From Natrinema soli (GTDB taxonomy: Archaea > Halobacteriota > Halobacteria > Halobacteriales > Natrialbaceae), in assembly GCF_028618695.1 (NCBI RefSeq), contig NZ_JAQIVI010000056.1, positions 1 through 18,975 of the forward strand: DNA of 18,975 nt, in the 5' to 3' direction. Both the position numbers and the translations under genes were made by a program. Positions 14,340 through 18,975 of the stretch are shown one piece after another. How positions within the stretch are numbered: the stretch's first letter is position 1; the number at the start of each line of letters is the position of its first letter. The notes under the pieces were generated by a model. It ran no database searches. It saw only the letters and a program-made list of their open reading frames with translations, and was not told the origin of the DNA.

Positions 14340-16409
14340 ATGAATCAGTACGACGATTGCTGGCTTCGGTACGATCGCGCGGCTGGTGAGAACCGACTCG
14401 ACTCCTACCACCGCCGGTGTAGACACGCGTACGTCGCCGAAAAGTCCCCCGAGTGCGGCGCGATCCGGGACGAACTCCGACGAGCGCTGCCCGGACTTCT
14501 CGAGGCGGACCCGCACCTCTGGCACCATCCGCCGACCACGGTCGACGGTTTTCTCGCCATCGGCACCCCGGACGACATGGCGATGATCGCCGAGTCGGTT
14601 CCGATCGACGACGTCGCCGACCTCGAGGACGGCGGATACCTCATTCGGTCGGTCACGTGGAACGGCGCGGACTGCCTCGTCGTCACAGCGTCCACCGATC
14701 GGGGGTTAGTGTACGGAACGTTCCACCTCCTTCGGCTGCTCGGCACCGGCGAACCGATCGACGACCTCGACGTGCGCGAGGAGCCGGCGTACGCGAACCG
14801 GTTGCTCAATCAGTGGGACACGCCCTTCCATCGCTCGGTCGAACGCGGATACGCCGGCGAGTCGATCTTCGACTGGGAACGACTGCCCGACCTCCGGTCG
14901 CGATACGAAGATTACGCCCGCCTGCTGGCCTCCGTCGGGATCAACGGTATCGTCCTCAACAACGTCAACACGACGAAGCCGCAGCGAGCGAGCGCGAACG
15001 CCGCGTTCGACGAGTTCGAGGGATGGCAATTGCTCGAGTCGCACCGACTCGAGGACCTCACCGGGCTCGCGTCGCTGTTCCGCCGGTACGGCATCCGGCC
15101 GTACCTCTCGGTCAACTTCGCGGCGCCGATGCTCGTCGGCGACCTCGACACCGCCGACCCGCTCGAGGAAGACGTCCGGGAGTGGTGGCGGAGGAAAGCT
15201 GACGAGATATACGACCTCGTGCCGGATTTCGGCGGCTTTCTCGTCAAGGCCGACTCGGAGGGGCAGCCCGGCCCCTACGACTACGACCGCGATCACGTGG
15301 ACGGCGCGAACGCGATCGCACAAGCGCTCGAGCCACACGGCGGGCGCGTCTGGTGGCGCGCCTTCGTCTACGGCTCGCACGAGGACCGGGCGGTACAGGC
15401 CTACGACACATTCGAACCGCTGGACGGCGAGTTCGCTGAGAACGTCACCGTCCAGATCAAGAACGGACCGATCGACTTCCAGCCTCGCGAGCCCGTATCG
15501 ACGCTGTTCGGCGCGATGCCGGAGACGGACCTCGGGCTCGAGTTGCAGATAACCCAGGAGTACACCGGGCAGGGCGTCCACGCGACCTATCATCTCCCGA
15601 TGTGGAAGGAGATCTTCGAGTTCGACACGCACGCGGACGGCGAGGGGACGCCGGTGCGTTCGCTCTTCCGCGGCGACGGCGAGGGCGCCGTCGGCGTCGG
15701 CAACGTCGGGGAGGACTACAACTGGACGGGTCACTACCTCGCCCAGGCGAATCTCTACGCGTTCGGTCGGGCAGCCTGGAATCCCGACCGCTCCGCTGAG
15801 GCGATCACCCGCGAGTGGGTCCGGCTGACGTTCGGCACCGACGAGGACGTCGTCGACACCGTCACCGAGATCCTCCACGGCTCGTGGGAGGCATGCATTA
15901 ATTACGAAACCGGCGGCCTCGGACTCATGCACATGATGCACAACGGCGAGGAGTACCTCGAGAACCATTACTACCCGTCGCCCGAGGAGTGGCCCGGCTA
16001 CCACGGCGCGAGCGAGGACGGGATCGGCGTCGACCGAACCGAGAGCGGAAGCGGCTACGTCACGCAGTACCGCGATCCGGTCGCCGAGCGCTACGGCTCC
16101 GTCGAGACCTGCCCCGAGGAGTTGCTCCTCTTCTTCCACCACCTTCCCTGGGACCACGAACTCGCGGACGGAACGACCGTCGTCCAGCGACTCTACGACA
16201 ACTGCTTCGCGGGCGTCGAGGAGGTCGAACGACTCCGGGACCTGTGGCGCTCGATCGAGGGACGCGTCGACGAGCGGCGATACCGCCACGTCGCCGAGCG
16301 GTTCGACGAACAGGTCGCACAGGCCGAGCGGTGGCGGGACGTATTCACGTCGACCTTTCGGGAGTACTCGGACATCCCCGACGAGCGAGGGCGCGCTCGA
16401 GACGAGTAG
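14340..16409 (+). CDS. GH67 alpha-glucuronidase
   Basis: A 689-residue protein of normal GH67 length that removes the alpha-1,2-linked (4-O-methyl)glucuronyl unit from the non-reducing end of aldouronic acids. Three domains fit the family: an N-terminal beta domain (about 1-145, ending TDRGLVYGTFHLLRLL), a barrel (about 150-480) opening with NRLLNQWDTPFHRSVERGY, and a helical C-terminal domain. The catalytic set is visible: E307 in VKADSEGQPGP (acid), D379 in NGPIDFQPREP and E407 in QITQEYTG. Spacings of 72 and 28 residues match those of the Cellvibrio enzyme as I recall them (292, 365, 393). There is no signal peptide, so it acts in the cytoplasm after uptake. It is divergent from the importer operon, and its free glucuronate would feed UxaC. 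The 4-O-methyl form would need another step. Confidence 0.96.
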   Translation: MNQYDDCWLRYDRAAGENRLDSYHRRCRHAYVAEKSPECGAIRDELRRALPGLLEADPHLWHHPPTTVDGFLAIGTPDDMAMIAESVPIDDVADLEDGGYLIRSVTWNGADCLVVTASTDRGLVYGTFHLLRLLGTGEPIDDLDVREEPAYANRLLNQWDTPFHRSVERGYAGESIFDWERLPDLRSRYEDYARLLASVGINGIVLNNVNTTKPQRASANAAFDEFEGWQLLESHRLEDLTGLASLFRRYGIRPYLSVNFAAPMLVGDLDTADPLEEDVREWWRRKADEIYDLVPDFGGFLVKADSEGQPGPYDYDRDHVDGANAIAQALEPHGGRVWWRAFVYGSHEDRAVQAYDTFEPLDGEFAENVTVQIKNGPIDFQPREPVSTLFGAMPETDLGLELQITQEYTGQGVHATYHLPMWKEIFEFDTHADGEGTPVRSLFRGDGEGAVGVGNVGEDYNWTGHYLAQANLYAFGRAAWNPDRSAEAITREWVRLTFGTDEDVVDTVTEILHGSWEACINYETGGLGLMHMMHNGEEYLENHYYPSPEEWPGYHGASEDGIGVDRTESGSGYVTQYRDPVAERYGSVETCPEELLLFFHHLPWDHELADGTTVVQRLYDNCFAGVEEVERLRDLWRSIEGRVDERRYRHVAERFDEQVAQAERWRDVFTSTFREYSDIPDERGRARDE

Positions 16410-16438
16410 TTCGAGTCCGCGCTGCGATCACCGATACA

Positions 16439-16445
16439 TTTTTTA
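16439..16445 (+). promoter_or_regulatory. T-rich element: TATA box of the small membrane protein and possible GH67 terminator
   Basis: TTTTTTA lies 30 nt after the GH67 stop and is centred 27 nt before the ATG at 16469. It could be the downstream gene's TATA-like box, a T-run terminator for the GH67 mRNA, or both. Confidence 0.4.
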
Positions 16446-16468
16446 CGCGTGTTCTCAACTCACACACC

Positions 16469-16702
16469 ATGTCGAAAACGTCGACGCTGCTCGACCTCAT
16501 CGCCGCTCAGCGCGAGCAGATGAAGGTCATCCTCGCCCTGCTGATCATATCGGGGCTCCTCCTCGCGCTCTCGGCCGCGTTCGTCCGGCCCGGCGACCAG
16601 GCGTATCCCATCCTCATCATCGATATCGTTCTCGTGGCCGGCGCGTTCGTTTTCTTCAGCGGCGCGTACTGGTACTGCACGAAACGCGAGATGAACGACT
16701 GA
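16469..16702 (+). CDS. Small two-helix membrane protein
   Basis: A 77-residue protein with two predicted membrane helices, about 19-39 (VILALLIISGLLLALSAAFV) and 46-68 (YPILIIDIVLVAGAFVFFSG). They are joined by a short loop RPGDQA, and a charged tail (CTKREMND) follows. The polar N-terminus (SKTSTLLDLIAAQREQMK) is probably cytoplasmic. The ATG is chosen because a TATA-like T run lies 27 nt upstream and because the longer upstream frame is an Arg-rich shadow of the GH67 gene. It is 59 nt after GH67 on the same strand, so cotranscription is possible, but a separate promoter is more likely. I do not recognise the family; no transport motif is seen. Confidence 0.75.
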   Translation: MSKTSTLLDLIAAQREQMKVILALLIISGLLLALSAAFVRPGDQAYPILIIDIVLVAGAFVFFSGAYWYCTKREMND

Positions 16703-16777
16703 GCCCGCTCGCTCGGTGCCAGTTCTCGACCCGAGTCCGAGCGACGACGCGTTCGTGCCGTTCCTGAGAAATCGTGA

Positions 16778-17686
16778 TTACGACGCGTCAGCGAGGAAGT
16801 TCGCGGTCTCGTCTGCGAGTTCTCGAACGTCCCGGTTGGCGTCCGCCGCAGCCACGTCCCGGAGTTTCGACACGGCGGCGTCATCGCCGAGGTGGCCGAG
16901 CGCTCGAACGGTACGCGCACGCACGACGACGCTGTCGTCGTCGAGACGGTCGATCAGGCGGTCGCTCACCGGAGCGATGACCGCCGGCTTTGCCGCCGCC
17001 AGTTGGGCGAGCGCGTCGATCGCGCCGCCGGAGATGGCCGGATGCACGTCGTCCAGCAGCGCGAGGAGCGCATCGACGTCGTCGAACGCCGACTGGGGCT
17101 CCGATTCGATGGCGGCAACGACGACGTTACTCAGCGTTTGACGGGCGGATATTCGCCGCTTGCGCTCTTCGTCCTCGTGATCCTGTATCGTGCGCCGGGT
17201 CACCTCGTCGGTTACCACGTCGCTGAGGTCTTCGCCCTGCGGATCGGGCTCGGTGACTCGAATTCCCTCGAGCAACTGCCGAACGAACGGCGCGACGAGA
17301 TCGGGGCGCCCGACGACGAGCGTAGCGAGGACCCTCGAACCGGTCAGCTGTACGTCCACGATATCTGCGCCAGCGGTGTCGACGAGGTCGGTCAGCCGCT
17401 CCTCGAGCGCCCCCGGATCGCGTTCGGCGACGGTCCTGAGGACGGTGATCGCACGCAGTGCGACCGGGGAGTTATCGTCGTTGGCGAGCGACGCGACCTC
17501 GTCGAGGACCGGTCGCACGGCGTCGACTCTCTCCGCGGCGAGCGTTTCACAGACGTCGACGCCTCGCTGTCGAACTAGCGGGTCCGATGACGAGAGCGCG
17601 GCGCGCAACTCCGCGTCGTCGATGTCATCCCGGGTTATCGACTCGGAATCGATTCCGTCGATCGGCACTGACGAGTCCATCGTCAT
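16778..17686 (-). CDS. HEAT-repeat protein
   Basis: A 302-residue, helix-rich, acidic soluble protein with repeated pairs of helices of the HEAT or PBS-lyase HEAT type. Examples are DPLVRQRGVDVCETLA (about 35-50), SPVALRAITVLRTVAE, HPAISGGAIDALAQLAA and DSVVVRARTVRALGHLGDD, then NRDVRELADETANFLAD at the end. A charged break (around DHEDEERKRR) separates the two halves. HEAT repeats act as protein-protein scaffolds; the partner is unknown. The ATG at 17686 is preceded by a TATA box at -27; a second ATG two codons later is also possible. It converges on the small membrane protein gene with 75 nt between the stops. Nothing links it directly to sugar metabolism. Confidence 0.85.
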   Translation of the reverse strand: MTMDSSVPIDGIDSESITRDDIDDAELRAALSSSDPLVRQRGVDVCETLAAERVDAVRPVLDEVASLANDDNSPVALRAITVLRTVAERDPGALEERLTDLVDTAGADIVDVQLTGSRVLATLVVGRPDLVAPFVRQLLEGIRVTEPDPQGEDLSDVVTDEVTRRTIQDHEDEERKRRISARQTLSNVVVAAIESEPQSAFDDVDALLALLDDVHPAISGGAIDALAQLAAAKPAVIAPVSDRLIDRLDDDSVVVRARTVRALGHLGDDAAVSKLRDVAAADANRDVRELADETANFLADAS

Positions 17687-17708
17687 ACCCGTGTGATACG
17701 CATCGGCC

Positions 17709-17716
17709 GATAAATA
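17709..17716 (-). promoter_or_regulatory. TATA box of the HEAT-repeat gene
   Basis: TATTTATC on the minus strand is centred 27 nt upstream of the ATG at 17686, implying a leaderless message. Confidence 0.55.
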
Positions 17717-17769
17717 CGTGCGGGTTGTGTTACCAGACGTCCCGACAGGTGTCTCGACCGTTCGCGTCG

Positions 17770-18975
17770 TTACTCGACGTCCGCGACGTCAGTCTCGGTG
17801 AAGTACGTCCGGCCGGACCGCGGTACTTCCTTCGTCCCGGTTACCTCGAAGGAGGCGGTCGCGGCCACCTCGGCGGCCGAGTAGCCGACGCGGAACTCGT
17901 AGGGTCCCTCTTCGACAGTCAGGTCGAAGTCCCGGTCGTGGTAGGCGAGTTGCGAGGCGTCGACCTCGAAACTGACTCGTTTCGTCTCGCCCGGCTTGAG
18001 GGAGACGCGTTCGAATCCGACGAGTTCCTGCACCGGACGGGCCTGGTCGGGATTCTCGGCGTTCGCGTACAGTTGAACGACGTCGTCACCCGCGGTGTCG
18101 CCGGCGTTTTCGACGGTCACGTCCGCGGTGATCGTCCCGGCCGGCGGGAGCTCGTCGGTCGACAGCGAGAGGTCGCCGTACTCGAAGTCGGTGTAGCTCA
18201 GCCCGTGACCGAAGGGGTAGAGCGGAGCGCTCTCCGTGTAGACGTACTCCTCGTTCGCGGTGTTGGGCTTCCGGTTGTAGTGAACCGGGAGCTGTCCGAC
18301 CGTGCGCGGGATGGAGACCGGCAGGTGGCCACAGGGGTTGTGTTCGCCGAACAGAGCGGCGGCGACGCCCTCGCCGCCGCGTTCGCCGGGGAGCCACGCC
18401 TGCACGACGGCCGGGACCGCTTCTGCGATCCACTCGAGGGAGTGGGGCTTGCCGCTCACGACGACGACCACGACCGGCGTCCCCGTCTCGTGAATTCGTT
18501 TGACGAGATCGCGCTGGACGCCGGGAAGTCCCAGATCGACCACGTCACAGCCCTCGCCGCTGGTGGCAACGCTGGGTTTGTTGACCCGCTCTTTATCCGA
18601 GTCCGAGAAGTCGACGGCGGAGCGCGCGCCGACGAACGCGAGGGCGACGTCCGCGTCCGCGGCGGTGTCCGCGGCCGCGTCGAACTCGTCCGTCTCGGGA
18701 CCGGTCGTCGTACAGCCCTGCTCGTAGAGAACCTCGAACCCGTACTCGTCGCTTCGGTCGTGGACGGCACCGAGCGGCGTCGTCGCCTCGAGTTCGACTT
18801 CCTCCTCGGGGTAGTGAGCGGGGTAGGCGTAGTCACCCATGAGCTCCTGCGCGTCGTCGGCTTTCGGACCGACGACCGCGACGGAGTCGGTCTCCTCGCC
18901 GACGAGGGGAAGCAGGTCGTCCTCGTTTTTCAGGAGCGTCATCGACTCGCGGGCGGCGCGCTCGGTGACCGCTCT
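17770..18975 (-). CDS. GH3-family beta-glycosidase (probable beta-xylosidase/glucosidase), C-terminal part
   Basis: The last 401 residues of a GH3 enzyme; the frame stays open to the right edge, so the N-terminal barrel with the catalytic Asp is not in view. The visible part opens at the second domain (ARESMTLLKNEDDLLPL) and continues with VAVVGPKADDAQELMGDY and VDLGLPGVQRDLVKRI. It then shows WLPGERGGEGVAAALFGEHNPCGHLPVSIP and YPFGHGLSYTDFEY. A fibronectin-III-like domain ends it (about the last 125 residues, with VTVENAGDTAGDDVVQLY and PVQELVGFERVSLKPGE). This is the layout of three-domain beta-glucosidases and beta-xylosidases. In this locus, cleavage of xylobiose and xylo-oligosaccharides to xylose is the likely job. 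An ATG at 18942 lies inside the conserved start of the domain and is not the true start. Cell location cannot be told. Confidence 0.93.
   Translation of the reverse strand, partial: RAVTERAARESMTLLKNEDDLLPLVGEETDSVAVVGPKADDAQELMGDYAYPAHYPEEEVELEATTPLGAVHDRSDEYGFEVLYEQGCTTTGPETDEFDAAADTAADADVALAFVGARSAVDFSDSDKERVNKPSVATSGEGCDVVDLGLPGVQRDLVKRIHETGTPVVVVVVSGKPHSLEWIAEAVPAVVQAWLPGERGGEGVAAALFGEHNPCGHLPVSIPRTVGQLPVHYNRKPNTANEEYVYTESAPLYPFGHGLSYTDFEYGDLSLSTDELPPAGTITADVTVENAGDTAGDDVVQLYANAENPDQARPVQELVGFERVSLKPGETKRVSFEVDASQLAYHDRDFDLTVEEGPYEFRVGYSAAEVAATASFEVTGTKEVPRSGRTYFTETDVADVE

Noticed and set aside
14706..16289. Long open frame on the minus strand across the GH67 gene (527 codons)
   Set aside because: It is antisense to a clear GH67 gene with intact catalytic residues. 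Its product shows no family motif, and long antisense frames are expected in GC-rich DNA.
1..18975. CRISPR arrays, tRNA or rRNA genes, transposases and attachment-site repeats
   Set aside because: I looked for regularly spaced repeats, tRNA-like stems, and transposase or integrase motifs by eye and saw none. Covariance and repeat searches were not run.

Overview
The window is GC-rich, and its predicted proteins are loaded with Asp and Glu. Twin-arginine export signals and TATA-like elements about 25-29 nt upstream of start codons occur throughout, and most genes have almost no leader. Together this points to a halophilic archaeon (class Halobacteria). The genus cannot be told from the sequence.

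Most of the window reads as one catabolic locus for glucuronoxylan or its aldouronic-acid fragments. Left part (1-3494): the 5' end of an NAD(P)-dependent epimerase/dehydratase gene, a divergent SDR oxidoreductase, and a leftward uxuA-uxaC pair (mannonate dehydratase, uronate isomerase). With the SDR as a probable fructuronate reductase, this makes a bacterial-type isomerase route from glucuronate to 2-keto-3-deoxygluconate. Next (3679-5679): an exported GH10-family protein with a Tat signal whose usual acid/base Glu is a His. Middle (5939-8038): a UspA-like protein, a Gfo/Idh/MocA dehydrogenase resembling haloarchaeal D-xylose dehydrogenase XacA, and a small unknown gene. Then (8151-14138, leftward): a Dpp/Opp-type ABC importer operon in the order binding lipoprotein, two permeases, and one protein with both ATPase domains. 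Divergent from it is a complete cytoplasmic GH67 alpha-glucuronidase (14340-16409). Right end: a small two-helix membrane protein, a HEAT-repeat protein, and the C-terminal half of a GH3 beta-glycosidase that runs off the window.

Proposed working order: the exported GH10 protein acts on or binds xylan; the Dpp-type importer brings in (glucurono)xylo-oligosaccharides; GH67 removes the glucuronyl branch; GH3 releases xylose; XacA oxidises xylose; UxaC, SDR and UxuA process glucuronate. Xylonate dehydratase, KDG kinase or aldolase, and a dedicated regulator are not in view.

The least expected signals are the GH10 active-site substitutions (E to H, Q to M, nucleophile kept) and a recurring palindromic element around ACGATAAC in the promoter regions of the GH10, binding-protein and uxuA genes. 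Partial copies lie upstream of xacA and the GH67 gene. It could be the operator of a locus-wide regulon. No CRISPR, rRNA, tRNA, insertion sequence or replication origin was recognised.
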